Source: a bacterium (GTDB taxonomy: Bacteria; Actinomycetota; Acidimicrobiia; Acidimicrobiales; Bin134). Taken from it: a DNA stretch of 64,000 nt. The DNA lies in assembly GCA_026705465.1 (NCBI GenBank), contig JAPPAP010000031.1:1-64000 (forward strand). Direction: 5' to 3'. The notes beneath the pieces are model-generated. The model had not been told where the DNA came from and did no database searches. It saw only the letters and a program-made list of their open reading frames with translations. The position numbers and the translations under genes were made by a program. Shown piece after piece: positions 17,138 to 26,388 of the stretch (its first letter is position 1; each line of letters starts with the position of its first letter).

Positions 17138-18175
17138 CTAGCGACTGGCAATAAGCCCGTCGAGCACATCGCTGGCCGCCACCTTGCGGTCCACCATCGG
17201 GGTAGGAGACGGGGGACCGCCCAGGCTGAAGGAGGCCAGCGATCCAGAGGCCTCGATGAGGTCGCGGAGATTGCGGGGCGGGGGAAAGTACTCGTCCTCA
17301 TCGGTGATCGACACCTCTTCGATGCCTTCGGCCGGGGATAGGCGGTCGAGCACCTCGTTGATGAGCTCTTCAGGGGCTGAGGCCCCGGCGGTCAGCCCCA
17401 CGACGCCGGCGATGTCGTCGGGCAGCTCTGAGGCCCGGTTCACCCGATAGACGCTCTCACAGCCCAGCTCCCGGGCCAGCTTCTCCAACGCCATGGTGTT
17501 AGAGGAGTTGGCTGAGCCGACGATGACTACGGTGCCGCACCGCTCGACGATGGCAGTCAGGGCGGCCTGGCGGTTGGTAGTGGCGAAGCACAGGTCGCTG
17601 CGTCCCGGCGTCCACATATCGGGGAACCGATCCCGGGCCGCGTCTAGCACCCCCTCCCAATCGCGGTGCGAAAGAGTGGTCTGGGCCAGCAGCGCTACCG
17701 GCTCTTCGAAATCGGGCAGGGCATCAACATCGGGAATGCTCTCTACCGGGTGGATGGCTTCTGGGGCCACCGCCATAGTGCCCACCGCCTCCTCGTGGTC
17801 CTCGTGGCCCACATAGACGATGCGGTAGCCCTTGCCAGCCCGCACTTTGACCTCGTGGTGCACCTTGGTGACCAGCGGGCACACCGCGTCCACCATGTAG
17901 CTGGCCTGGTCGGTGGCCGCGGTTACCACCTCGGGGGCCGAGCCGTGGGCCGACAGCATGATGGGGTGGCCGGGGGGTACCTCGGAGATATCGTCCACGA
18001 ACACCACTCCGAGCTGCTCGAATCGGCGCACCACCAGCTTGTTGTGGACGATCTCGTGATAGCAGTACACCGGTCCGTCAAAGGTTCGCACCAGCCAGGC
18101 CAACGCCTTGATGGCCATTTCCACCCCGGCACAGAACCCCCGGGGCGCGGCCAAGATCACCTTCTCGACGTCCAC
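17138..18175 (-). CDS. ispH: 4-hydroxy-3-methylbut-2-enyl diphosphate reductase
   Basis: 345 residues from GTG 18175. The three Fe-S ligand cysteines are in GFCAGVEMAI, DAVCPLVTK and DLCFATTNRQ; SAHGSAP and VGSANSSNT are substrate-binding blocks. It performs the last step of the MEP isoprenoid pathway, making IPP and DMAPP. TAAATT at 18187-18182 sits 6 bases before GTG, so the message is probably leaderless. It is divergent from the DUF512 gene 53 bases away. Confidence 0.96.
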   Translation of the reverse strand: MDVEKVILAAPRGFCAGVEMAIKALAWLVRTFDGPVYCYHEIVHNKLVVRRFEQLGVVFVDDISEVPPGHPIMLSAHGSAPEVVTAATDQASYMVDAVCPLVTKVHHEVKVRAGKGYRIVYVGHEDHEEAVGTMAVAPEAIHPVESIPDVDALPDFEEPVALLAQTTLSHRDWEGVLDAARDRFPDMWTPGRSDLCFATTNRQAALTAIVERCGTVVIVGSANSSNTMALEKLARELGCESVYRVNRASELPDDIAGVVGLTAGASAPEELINEVLDRLSPAEGIEEVSITDEDEYFPPPRNLRDLIEASGSLASFSLGGPPSPTPMVDRKVAASDVLDGLIASR

Positions 18176-18228
18176 GAGACCAATTTAGTGCTCAGCTCCG
18201 GCAATGTTGGCCTCGTATCATTTCAGGC
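18176..18228. promoter_or_regulatory. Divergent leaderless promoters for ispH and the DUF512 gene
   Basis: The 53-base spacer carries TAAATT on the minus strand (18187-18182), 6 bases from the ispH GTG, and TATCAT on the plus strand (18216-18221), 7 bases from ATG 18229. No Shine-Dalgarno sequence precedes either start. The two promoters must overlap in their -35 regions, so the genes may compete for or share RNA polymerase. Confidence 0.65.
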
Positions 18229-19590
18229 ATGTCCGCGCCTCGCGTCACCGCGGTGGCCGATGGGTCGGTGGCCCAGCAATTCGGTTTGAGAGCCGGCGAT
18301 GAGCTGCTGGCTGTCAACGGCTGCGTCCCCAAAGACGTGATCGAGTATCAGCAAATGGTGGATGAGCCCGAGCTGAGCCTGGACGTCCGGCGCGACGGGG
18401 TGGTGCTGGAACTGGAGGTGCTCAAGCGGGCTGGCGAACCGCTGGGCGCCCAGGTGGACTCAGCACTGTTCGACCGGGTGCGTACCTGCGACAACCATTG
18501 CGAATTCTGCTTCATCTACCAACTCCCGCCGGGGTTGCGGCCCAGCCTCTATCTGAAAGACGACGACTACCGCCTCTCCTTCCTGTACGGCAACTTCACC
18601 ACCTTGACCCGCTTCACTGAGGCCGACCTGGAGCGGGTGGTGACCGAGCGATTGTCGCCGCTGAACGTGAGCATCCACGCCACCGACCCCGATGTGAGGG
18701 CGGCCATGCTCCGGAACCGCCGGGGAGCCACCAGTTTGCGCTGGCTGCGGGCGCTGCTCGACCACGGAATTGAAGTACACGGGCAGGTGGTGGTGTGCCC
18801 GGATGTCAACGATGGAGAGGTTCTGGAGGACACCCTGGCCGGTGTGACCGATGAGTATCCCGAGCTGGCCAGCGTCTGCATTGTCCCCCTCGGCGTATCC
18901 CGCCACACGTCCGAGTCCCGGTTGCGGCCCCATACCAGGCCCGAGGCGGCCGCGGTGGTCGAGGCGGTACACGAGTGGCAGGAGATCAACCGACAGATGC
19001 TGGGCCGCCGACTGGTGTTCGCTGCCGACGAGTACTACCTGCTGGCCGGGTTCGATTTCCCTGATCCGGAGGCCTACGAGGGATTCGACATGCACGAGGA
19101 CGGCGTGGGGATGGTGGCCACGCTGAAGATGGAGTTCTTGGGTCAGATCGAAGATGTTGTTGGCACCCGCCCCGGCTTTTTTGCCTGGGTGGAGGGAGCG
19201 CCCGCCGAGGGCTACCGGGCTCCGCGCCGCGATGGATCGACCCCGATAAGCATGCGGCCCCGCAAAGGGGCGCCAGTGGGGGTGGTCACCGGGGAGTACG
19301 GGGCGGCGGTGCTGACTCCGCTATTGGCGGGTTTGGGCCGCCACAACGTGCGGGTGGTGGCGGTGGAGAACCGGTTCTTCGGCGGGACCACCGCGGTGGC
19401 CGGGCTGCTGGTGGGCGAGGACATCGCCCGCACGCTGGCCGATGAGCCCGAGGGCCACCGCTACCTGCTGCCCGACGTGTGCCTGTCGCAGGGGATGTTC
19501 TTGGACGGAACCCGGCCTGGCGATCTGCCCCGCCCGGTGGAGGTGGTTCCCACCGACGGGGTAGCGCTGCGAGAGGCGCTCGATGGCTAA
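18229..19590 (+). CDS. PDZ/radical-SAM protein with DUF512 domain
   Basis: 453 residues. An N-terminal PDZ-like domain (about residues 1-75, VAQQFGLRAGDELLAVNG) is followed by CDNHCEFCF (about residues 88-96), a CxxxCxxC cluster binding the radical-SAM 4Fe-4S centre, and a C-terminal DUF512 domain. The family is widespread and often found next to der, as here (8-base overlap), which suggests a link to ribosome or RNA maturation, but its reaction is not established as far as I know. ATG 18229 is supported by the TATCAT box. Confidence 0.9.
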   Translation: MSAPRVTAVADGSVAQQFGLRAGDELLAVNGCVPKDVIEYQQMVDEPELSLDVRRDGVVLELEVLKRAGEPLGAQVDSALFDRVRTCDNHCEFCFIYQLPPGLRPSLYLKDDDYRLSFLYGNFTTLTRFTEADLERVVTERLSPLNVSIHATDPDVRAAMLRNRRGATSLRWLRALLDHGIEVHGQVVVCPDVNDGEVLEDTLAGVTDEYPELASVCIVPLGVSRHTSESRLRPHTRPEAAAVVEAVHEWQEINRQMLGRRLVFAADEYYLLAGFDFPDPEAYEGFDMHEDGVGMVATLKMEFLGQIEDVVGTRPGFFAWVEGAPAEGYRAPRRDGSTPISMRPRKGAPVGVVTGEYGAAVLTPLLAGLGRHNVRVVAVENRFFGGTTAVAGLLVGEDIARTLADEPEGHRYLLPDVCLSQGMFLDGTRPGDLPRPVEVVPTDGVALREALDG

Positions 19591-20953
19591 CTCAAGTTCC
19601 GGCACTGCGCCCATCTCGGTGACCCGCTCTCTGCCCACCGTGGCGATCGTGGGCCGGCCCAACGTGGGCAAGTCCACGCTCATGAACCGCATTCTGGGCC
19701 GCCGGGAGGCCATTGTGGCCGAGCAGCCCGGCGTGACCCGCGACCGCAAGGAGATGCCGGCCAACTGGCAGGGGAGGGAGTTCACCGTGGTGGACACCGG
19801 CGGCTGGCTACCCCTAGGGGCAGGCGACAACGCCTCGATGGATGCCAAGGTCTCGGCCCAAAGCGAAAGGTCCATGGGCGAAGCCGACGTGGTGGTGATG
19901 GTGGTGGACTCCCAGGCTGGAGTTACTGCCGACGACGAAGGGGTGGCCGGACGGCTGCGGGGCCGGGCTGGGCCGGTTCTAGTGGCGGTCAACAAGGTGG
20001 ACGACGAGGCCCACGAGAACTTCATCTGGGAGTTCGTGAAGCTGGGCTTGGGCGACCCGTTCCCAGTGAGTGCGCTGCACGGGCGGGGAGTGGGGGATTT
20101 GTTGGACGCAGTGATGGACGCCTTCCCAGAGACGCTGGCCAGGGATGCCGAAGCTGGTCTGGAGCGGGAGTCTGATGACGCCATGGTGTCGGTCTCCATT
20201 GTCGGTAGGCCGAATGCGGGCAAGTCCACCCTGTTCAACCGCCTCATCGGTGACGACCGCTCGGTGGTTCACGACCAGCCGGGCACCACCCGAGACGCCA
20301 TCGACACGGTGGTGCAAACCGAACTGGGACCGATCCGGTTTGTGGACACCGCGGGTATGCGCCGGCGGGCCCGCATCGACCAGGCTGCCGAGTACTACTC
20401 GCTGCTTCGAGCCTTGGCTGCGGTAGACCGCTCCGACATCGCTCTCTTGGTGATCGATGCCACTGTGGGGGTGACCCACCAGGACCAGCGCCTCGCCGAG
20501 CGCATCGACGGAGCAGGCTGCCCCATCGTGCTGCTGCTCAACAAATGGGATCTGCTCGATACCGAGGCCCGGGAGGCGATTGCTCTCGACATCGACCGCC
20601 GCTTGCACTTTCTGGGAGAAGCGGCCGTGCTGCGGGTTAGCGCTTTGTCGGGGAAGGGGTTGAACCGGCTTCTGCCCGAGCTTCGCGGAGTGATCGCCGA
20701 GTACCGGCGCCGCATCCCCACCCAGGCGGTGAACCGGGTGCTGCGAGACGCCCAGGCCGCCCATCCCGCCCCCGACGGAGCTCGGGTGCTGTACGCCACC
20801 CAGGGGGCGGCCGATCCCCCCACATTCACTTTGTTCGCCAACCGGACCCTGCCCCGCACCTATCTGCGCTACCTGGAGCGCCGTCTGCGAGAGGCATTCG
20901 ACTTGGGATCAGTCCCGGTCAAGCTGCGGGTGCGCCGTCGCTCCGGGGAGTAG
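19583..20953 (+). CDS. der: Ribosome-associated GTPase Der (EngA)
   Basis: 456 residues with two GTPase domains in tandem and a C-terminal KH-like domain. The P-loops are GRPNVGKST (about residue 25) and GRPNAGKST (about residue 209); NKVD and NKWD are the G4 motifs of the first and second domain. Der acts in 50S subunit assembly. The start overlaps the DUF512 gene by 8 bases. Upstream linker sequence (about 18 residues rich in Ser/Thr) is longer than in most homologs. Confidence 0.96.
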   Translation: MANSSSGTAPISVTRSLPTVAIVGRPNVGKSTLMNRILGRREAIVAEQPGVTRDRKEMPANWQGREFTVVDTGGWLPLGAGDNASMDAKVSAQSERSMGEADVVVMVVDSQAGVTADDEGVAGRLRGRAGPVLVAVNKVDDEAHENFIWEFVKLGLGDPFPVSALHGRGVGDLLDAVMDAFPETLARDAEAGLERESDDAMVSVSIVGRPNAGKSTLFNRLIGDDRSVVHDQPGTTRDAIDTVVQTELGPIRFVDTAGMRRRARIDQAAEYYSLLRALAAVDRSDIALLVIDATVGVTHQDQRLAERIDGAGCPIVLLLNKWDLLDTEAREAIALDIDRRLHFLGEAAVLRVSALSGKGLNRLLPELRGVIAEYRRRIPTQAVNRVLRDAQAAHPAPDGARVLYATQGAADPPTFTLFANRTLPRTYLRYLERRLREAFDLGSVPVKLRVRRRSGE

Positions 20954-21045
20954 CTCCAGCAAAGCGGCAGGAATTTCGCCGTTTAAGGGGGCAATGGCCA
21001 AGAAAGCGCCAAGAAGTCGTCGCAGTTGCGGGGTAACCTTCGGCG

Positions 21046-22155
21046 ATGGAGAACCTTCTCCTCGTGCTGACCGCGGGGGTCTGCGCGGTGGCTGCGGGAG
21101 TTTTCGCCCGAGCGTCTCGGCATCGCTACCGGTTCCTGCTCCGCATCGAGCGGACCCACGCCGGTGAGGACTATGACGAAGAAGGAGAAGACGCCTATGA
21201 GGCCGCCCGCACGCTGGCCCAGTCCAGCTTCCGCCGGGATGCCCACGCCGCTTTGCTATATGCGGCCCTGACGGTGGTAGCGGCCATGACCGCAGCCTTG
21301 GAATCCCGAGCGGTGGCTGCCATCTTGGCCCTGGTGGTGGTGCCCGCCTTGTTCCCGCTGTGGTGGGGAAGGCGATCGGTGGCCGAGGCTCGGCTCACCC
21401 AGGAGCGGTTCGAGATGGAGCGTCGGGCCGAGGAGACGCTGAGCCAGGGCGACCTCGCCCCCCGAGCTTGGGCCGGACGATTGGCGCCCGACGACCTGCC
21501 TGATTTCGCCGGCTACGAGATGGGCCGGGTGTATCAGGCGGGCGAGGGCGTGATGGCCGGCGACTTCTTCGATGTGTTCCGGGTGGGCCCGACCCGGGTG
21601 GCCGCAGTGATCGGCGATGTGGCGGGCCGGGGCATTGAGTCGTCGATCACCGCGTTCCAGGCCAAGTACTTGCTTCGGGTGTTCCTGCGCCAATTCCGGG
21701 ACCCGGCCCAGGCACTAGAAGAGCTGAACGCCCAGATGTCGTCCATCGAACGGGCCGAGGAGTTCATTTCGGTGGTGATTGTGGTATTCGATACCGAGGC
21801 GCAAACCATGCGATATGCATCTGCCGGGCACCCGGCAGCCTGGCTATGGCATGAGCGGGAGGTCCAACCGCTGCGGGCCACCGGGGCGCTGTTGATGCTC
21901 GACCCCGACAGCACCTATTTCAGCCGAGAAATTCCCCTCGATCAGGGGGACATGGTGCTCATGTACACCGACGGCCTGGCCGAAGTGCGCTACGGCGACG
22001 CCCAATTCGGCGAAGACCGCATCGCTCAGCATCTTCGCCGCGATCCCACCGTGTCACCCGACGTGCTGTGCAAGTCGTTGCTGGAGGCAGCCCGAGACTT
22101 CGCCGACGGCACCATCACCGACGACGTGGCCATCCTCGCCGTCCGCCGGGCCTGA
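21046..22155 (+). CDS. Membrane-anchored PP2C/SpoIIE-type serine phosphatase
   Basis: 369 residues. The N-terminus has a membrane segment (about residues 2-20) and a hydrophobic pair near residues 68-108; the catalytic SpoIIE domain covers about residues 150-369 with GDFFDV, VIGDVAGRGIESS and MYTDGLAEVR, the metal-binding Asp blocks. Such phosphatases usually dephosphorylate anti-sigma-factor antagonists or other signalling proteins. TAACCT at 21034-21039, 6 bases before ATG, predicts a leaderless mRNA. No partner gene adjoins it. Confidence 0.88.
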   Translation: MENLLLVLTAGVCAVAAGVFARASRHRYRFLLRIERTHAGEDYDEEGEDAYEAARTLAQSSFRRDAHAALLYAALTVVAAMTAALESRAVAAILALVVVPALFPLWWGRRSVAEARLTQERFEMERRAEETLSQGDLAPRAWAGRLAPDDLPDFAGYEMGRVYQAGEGVMAGDFFDVFRVGPTRVAAVIGDVAGRGIESSITAFQAKYLLRVFLRQFRDPAQALEELNAQMSSIERAEEFISVVIVVFDTEAQTMRYASAGHPAAWLWHEREVQPLRATGALLMLDPDSTYFSREIPLDQGDMVLMYTDGLAEVRYGDAQFGEDRIAQHLRRDPTVSPDVLCKSLLEAARDFADGTITDDVAILAVRRA

Positions 22156-22204
22156 CTCCGCGTTCGCATCGCACTGATCAGGGACTGTTTGGCAGGCTAG
22201 GCCT

Positions 22205-22417
22205 ATGCCGTGGTGTGAGCCCTGCGAGCGGTTCTGGAACCCCTCCTCGGTAACAGAAGCAGGGGAGTGCCCTACCTGCGGCGCTGTGGTCGAAGCCCCG
22301 TCCGAAATGGATGCCGCCGCCCGCCAGAAAGTCCCCTGGCACTTCTGGGTGGCCATTGCCGCCGCCGCCGTCTACCTCGGCTGGCGAGCCATCGACGGCA
22401 TCGCCCTGCTGTTCTGA
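22205..22417 (+). CDS. Small zinc-ribbon membrane protein
   Basis: 70 residues. Four cysteines (Cys4, Cys7, Cys22, Cys25) form a CxxC...CxxC ribbon, followed by one transmembrane helix at about residues 46-67. It lies 49 bases after the phosphatase gene on the same strand. Small ribbon-plus-helix proteins of this shape are common in actinomycetes; no function is known to me. Confidence 0.65.
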   Translation: MPWCEPCERFWNPSSVTEAGECPTCGAVVEAPSEMDAAARQKVPWHFWVAIAAAAVYLGWRAIDGIALLF

Positions 22418-22430
22418 GCGGAGGTATCGC

Positions 22431-22508
22431 TGGTCGGGCTGCCGGGATTTGAACCCGGGACCTTCGGTCCCCCAGACCGACGCGCTAACCAAGCTGCGCC
22501 ACAGCCCG
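22431..22508 (-). tRNA. tRNA-Pro (anticodon GGG)
   Basis: Minus strand. A full cloverleaf can be drawn: acceptor CGGGCTG with CAGCCCG, D arm with GCGC/GCGC, anticodon arm TCGGT/ACCGA around loop CTGGGGG (anticodon GGG), T arm CCGGG-TTCAAAT-CCCGG, and discriminator A. CCA is encoded (22433-22431). It lies between the zinc-ribbon gene and the amidohydrolase, which run on the opposite strand. Confidence 0.95.
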
Positions 22509-22562
22509 TGAGCCAGTGAGCATAGTGGGGCGGGGTGAGGGTGCCCTATCCCTATTAGTAGG

Positions 22563-24293
22563 ATGACGCCCGTGTTGGACCTGGTGATCCGCGGCGGCAC
22601 CATTATCGACGGCACGGCCACCTCAGGCCATTCCGGCGATGTTGGGGTGAGCAGAGGGCGCATTGTCGCCATCGGGTCGGTTGCAGAAGCTGGACGCGTG
22701 GAGATCGATGCCTCTGACCGGGTGGTTTGCCCTGGTTTCGTGGATCCCCACACCCACTACGACGCCCAGCTGTTCTGGGATCCGGCCGCCTCACCCTCCA
22801 ATTTGCACGGGGTCACCACGGTTATTGGCGGCAACTGCGGCTTCACCCTGGCGCCCCTCAACCCCGGCGACGCGCCCTACCTCCAGCGCATGATGGCCAA
22901 AGTGGAGGGCATGCCGCTCACCGCCCTGGAGTCGGGGCTCGATTGGTCGTGGCGCACGTTTGCCGACTACCTGGCCCGTTTGGACGGCAACCTAGGGGTC
23001 AACGCCGGATTCCTGGTGGGCCATTGCGCCATCCGCCGGGCGGTCATGGGCGCCGACGCCACCGGCAACGAGGCCGATTCCGGCCAGCTCGAGGCGATGA
23101 AGACCCTGCTAGCCGACGGCATCGCCGCGGGCGGTTTGGGCTTTTCCACCTCGCTGTCGTACACCCACAACGACGGCTACGGTGCCCCGGTGGCCTCTCG
23201 CTTCGCCAACAACGAGGAAGTGATCGCGTTGTGCTCGGTGGTGTCAGAGCACGAGGGGACCACCCTGGAATACGTCACCGATGGCTGCATGCAGGGCTTC
23301 ACCGACGAGGAGCTCGACTTGATGGTGGCCATGTCCCGAGCAGCTCGCCGCCCGCTGAACTGGAACGTGCTCACCATCGACTCGGCCGACCCCGACCGCT
23401 ATCGGGCTCAGCTGGGCGCCTCGGTGCGGGCTGCCGAATATGGGGCCCGGGTGGTGGCGCTGACCATGCCGGTGCTGGTGGGCATGAACATGAGCTTCCT
23501 CAACTACTGCGCTCTGAACATGCTGCCCGACTGGGGGGAGGTTCTGGGCCTGCCGGTGGCCGAGCGGATGGCCCGCCTCGCCGAACCCCAAACCAGAGCC
23601 CACTTGGCCGAGCGGGCTGCCTCGCCCGACGCCGGGGTGTTCAGCCGGCTCACCGGGTGGGGCGGCTATCGGCTCGGCGACACCTTCAGTTCGGCCAACG
23701 AGGGTCTCACTGGGCGCACCGTGGCCGACATCGCGGCCGAGCGGGGAACCGAGCCCTTCGACACCCTGGTCGACATCGTGTTGGCCGACGAGCTGCGCAC
23801 CGTGCTGTGGCCGGCGCCCACCGACGACGATGACGAGAGCTGGCGGCTGCGGGCCGAAGCGTGGCAGAGCGAGCACACGCTCTTGGGAGGCTCCGATGCC
23901 GGCGCTCACCTCGACCGTATGTGCGGCGCCCCCTACACCACCGCGTTTTTGGGCGACTGCCTGCGGGGCCGGCGGCTGGCCTCGCTGGAGACGGCCATAC
24001 ACATGCTGACCGATGCACCGGCCCGGTTGTTCGGCCTACGGGAGCGGGGACGCATCGAGCAGGGGTGGCACGCCGATCTCGTTGTATTCGACCCCGACAC
24101 GGTCGATTCCGGTGCCATGCGCATGGTGGACGATCTGCCGGGTGGCTCGCCTCGCCTGTTCGCCGATGCGGTTGGCGTGGATCATGTGCTGGTGAACGGA
24201 ATGCCCATCGTGAGCGGCGGACAAGCCATCGATGCCCGGCCCGGTACTCTGCTGCGGTCGGGGCGTGACACCGAGACCGTGCTGGTGGGGTAG
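22563..24293 (+). CDS. N-acyl-D-amino-acid deacylase / D-aminoacylase family amidohydrolase
   Basis: 576 residues, typical for this amidohydrolase subgroup. LVIRGGTIIDGTA opens the small beta-domain, DPHTHYDAQLFWDP (about residues 60-73) gives the two metal-binding His, and GGNCGFTLAPL the family Cys ligand; GGSDAGAHLDRM holds the catalytic Asp. Family members hydrolyse N-acyl-D-amino acids. Substrate is not predictable. The last base of its stop is the first base of the next start (TAGTG), coupling it to the DUF2079 gene. Confidence 0.88.
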   Translation: MTPVLDLVIRGGTIIDGTATSGHSGDVGVSRGRIVAIGSVAEAGRVEIDASDRVVCPGFVDPHTHYDAQLFWDPAASPSNLHGVTTVIGGNCGFTLAPLNPGDAPYLQRMMAKVEGMPLTALESGLDWSWRTFADYLARLDGNLGVNAGFLVGHCAIRRAVMGADATGNEADSGQLEAMKTLLADGIAAGGLGFSTSLSYTHNDGYGAPVASRFANNEEVIALCSVVSEHEGTTLEYVTDGCMQGFTDEELDLMVAMSRAARRPLNWNVLTIDSADPDRYRAQLGASVRAAEYGARVVALTMPVLVGMNMSFLNYCALNMLPDWGEVLGLPVAERMARLAEPQTRAHLAERAASPDAGVFSRLTGWGGYRLGDTFSSANEGLTGRTVADIAAERGTEPFDTLVDIVLADELRTVLWPAPTDDDDESWRLRAEAWQSEHTLLGGSDAGAHLDRMCGAPYTTAFLGDCLRGRRLASLETAIHMLTDAPARLFGLRERGRIEQGWHADLVVFDPDTVDSGAMRMVDDLPGGSPRLFADAVGVDHVLVNGMPIVSGGQAIDARPGTLLRSGRDTETVLVG

Positions 24294-25822
24294 TGGATCT
24301 CGAGCAGAGCAAGGTAACTCTGGCCCAATTCCGGCGCCGGCTGGAGATCTTCTCGCTGCGCTGGCAGGCTCGCCTCGACACCCGGCGGGTCGACCAAGCC
24401 GTCCCCTGGATTATCGCCCTGCTCTTCGGCGGGCTCCTGTCGGGGCTGTCTTTGGCCCGGGCCCGGTCGCTGGACGCCGGTGCTGACCTGTCTTCCCATC
24501 TGCAAGGGCTGTGGCTGATCGGGGAGGGCTATGAGCCGCTCTCCAGCGTGGCCGGTCACAACCTGTTGTGGGAGCAGGCTGCGTTCATCCTCTACCCGGT
24601 GGCCGGGCTCACTGCCTTGTTTTCCGACCAGCCCACATTGCTTTGCCTGCAAGCCGCAGCCTTGGCCCTCGGCGTGGTGCCGCTGTGGCGCATCGCCCGC
24701 GACGTGGGCGGCCTCAAATCGGGGGGGGCGTCTGCGGTGGTTTTCGCCTACTGCGCCTACCCGGCGGTCCACTCCATCAACCTGTCCGACTTCCATCCCG
24801 AAGCCCTGGCCGTGCCCGCACTTTTCGCCGCGGTGCTCACTGCGTTGGTTGGGCGGTGGAACTGGTTCGGGGTGTTCGCCCTCGTGGTGGTGACCTGCCG
24901 GTCAGACCTAGCCTTCGCCCTTTCCGGGCTTGGTCTGCTGGTGCTGTTGGAGGGCCGGCGACGCCCTGGTGCCTACATCTCCCTGGGCGGCTCGGCCTAT
25001 GGGCTGGTGGCGATGACTGCCATCCAGCCTCGATTCAACGGCGGCCGGTTTCCCCACATTGAAGCGTTCTCCGACTTCGGGGGCGGCCACCCGGGCTCAG
25101 TGCTGTGGGGCTTCATCTCCGCCCCTCACCAGGTGGTGGCCGACGCGGTCTCGCAGGCCAATTTCCAGATGATCGTGTTCCTCCTGGCCCCAGTCATGCT
25201 GCTGCCTCTGGTGGCGCCCCGCTATGTGCTGCCAGTGCTGCCGCTGTTCGCGGTGTATCTGGTGGCCGACGTGCCCTCGGGGCAGCTGGCCGAGGCCTCG
25301 CAGACGGTGCCGATGATCCCATTCGTCTTCGCGGCCACGGTGTTCGCCCTGGCCCGATCGGGCCGGGTACTGGTGGAGCGGGTGAATGTGGACCGCCGCT
25401 GGCTCACCGCCCTGGTGCTCACCGCCAGCCTCTTCTTCTTGCGCGACGCGCCCAGTTCCCTGTACGAGCGGCCGTGGGACTGGGGTCGGCGGGAGACAAT
25501 TGACATCGCCCGACGGGAGGCGGCCGATCTCATCCCGCCAGATGCGTCGGTACGAGCTTCGGAGCAAGTCCTTCCCCTTTTGTCGGATCGCACCCGGCTG
25601 TACCAGCTGCACACCGGCGACGATCCCGACAGCGCCGCGGTGGCGGCTACTCCCAAGGTGGAGTGGATCGTGTTCGATGCCGCCTCCGCGCCCGACTGGA
25701 GTCCCTTGGACATCGAGAGCTTCGACCTGGACGTGCGACGAACGGGCTTTGAGCGACTTGAGTTGGAGGAGGGGGGAATCTCCTTGCGGGTCTACCGGCT
25801 GCGGAACGTGATTGAAAGCTAA
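24293..25822 (+). CDS. DUF2079 multi-pass membrane protein
   Basis: 509 residues from GTG 24293. At least nine hydrophobic segments; the region around residues 150-175 with YPAVHSINLSDFHPEALAVP matches the DUF2079 membrane family, whose overall shape resembles glycosyltransferase-like (GT-C fold) proteins. The C-terminal approximately 110 residues are soluble. The family is common in actinobacteria and has no assigned role known to me. Converges on the HIT gene with a 6-base gap. Confidence 0.85.
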   Translation: MDLEQSKVTLAQFRRRLEIFSLRWQARLDTRRVDQAVPWIIALLFGGLLSGLSLARARSLDAGADLSSHLQGLWLIGEGYEPLSSVAGHNLLWEQAAFILYPVAGLTALFSDQPTLLCLQAAALALGVVPLWRIARDVGGLKSGGASAVVFAYCAYPAVHSINLSDFHPEALAVPALFAAVLTALVGRWNWFGVFALVVVTCRSDLAFALSGLGLLVLLEGRRRPGAYISLGGSAYGLVAMTAIQPRFNGGRFPHIEAFSDFGGGHPGSVLWGFISAPHQVVADAVSQANFQMIVFLLAPVMLLPLVAPRYVLPVLPLFAVYLVADVPSGQLAEASQTVPMIPFVFAATVFALARSGRVLVERVNVDRRWLTALVLTASLFFLRDAPSSLYERPWDWGRRETIDIARREAADLIPPDASVRASEQVLPLLSDRTRLYQLHTGDDPDSAAVAATPKVEWIVFDAASAPDWSPLDIESFDLDVRRTGFERLELEEGGISLRVYRLRNVIES

Positions 25823-25828
25823 AGAGAG

Positions 25829-26230
25829 CTAGTCCTGGGGTAGGTGGGAGCGAAGGAGCTCGGCGGCCGCGGCCAGCTCTTCAGGGGGAACCGACGCCTT
25901 TGCGTTGGCGAAGCTCAAGTCGCCGATGCCGAACATCGGAATCACGTGCAGATGGGTGTGGGGAACTTCGTGCCCGGCAATGATGAGACCGATCCGAGGC
26001 GGTTCGAAAGCGGCCATTTGGGCGGCTCCCACCTTCTGGGCTACCACCATGAGATGGGCGGCCAGCTCGGGGGGAACGTCCAGCCAGTGGTCGATCTCGG
26101 CTCGGGGCACGATGAGCGCGTGGCCGGTTTGGATGGGGTTGATGGACAAGATGGCCACACAGTCATCGTCTTCCCATAGGAAATGTCCGGGCAGATCTTG
26201 GTTGATGATCATCGTGAACACGCTGGGCAT
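25829..26230 (-). CDS. HIT family hydrolase
   Basis: 133 residues from ATG 26230. The HTHLHVIP segment near residue 95 is the histidine triad. HIT proteins hydrolyse nucleoside phosphoramidates or dinucleoside polyphosphates. The longer frame to 26431 crosses the structured repeat and is rejected. TACACT at 26242-26237 lies 6 bases before ATG, predicting a leaderless message. Confidence 0.92.
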   Translation of the reverse strand: MPSVFTMIINQDLPGHFLWEDDDCVAILSINPIQTGHALIVPRAEIDHWLDVPPELAAHLMVVAQKVGAAQMAAFEPPRIGLIIAGHEVPHTHLHVIPMFGIGDLSFANAKASVPPEELAAAAELLRSHLPQD

Positions 26231-26267
26231 GGGTCGAGTGTATGGCCGGGCGGCGGGTCCTGTCGCT

Positions 26268-26371
26268 ACCACCCTCCGGCGTGGCGGCGGGTCCTGTCCC
26301 GGCCCAGCCCGCCGTCCTCGATGAACTCCGGGCGGCGGGCGCCCTGAGCCGGGCCACCCCCCACCACGCCT
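26268..26371. repeat. 104-bp structured intergenic repeat, copy A
   Basis: Nearly identical to 40521-40624. Outer arms GGCGTGGCGG (26278-26287) and CCACCACGCC (26361-26370) pair with one C/A mismatch. An inner stem of 11 bp with one mismatch (GCCCGCCGTCC with GGGCGGCGGGC) closes a 12-base loop around CGATGAACT. It lies between the divergent HIT and pgsA genes and its right end abuts the pgsA -10 box. A REP/BIME-like element or a structured RNA are the options. Confidence 0.75.
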
Positions 26372-26388
26372 CTGTAGGATGAGCCATC

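Noticed and set aside
20958..20985. Hairpin CGGC...GCCG after der as an intrinsic terminator
   Set aside because: The stem is four base pairs only and the following T-tract is three bases.
26268..26371. Integron attC site in place of a structured repeat
   Set aside because: The GTT...AAC core pattern is not conserved between copies, and no integrase or cassette array is present.
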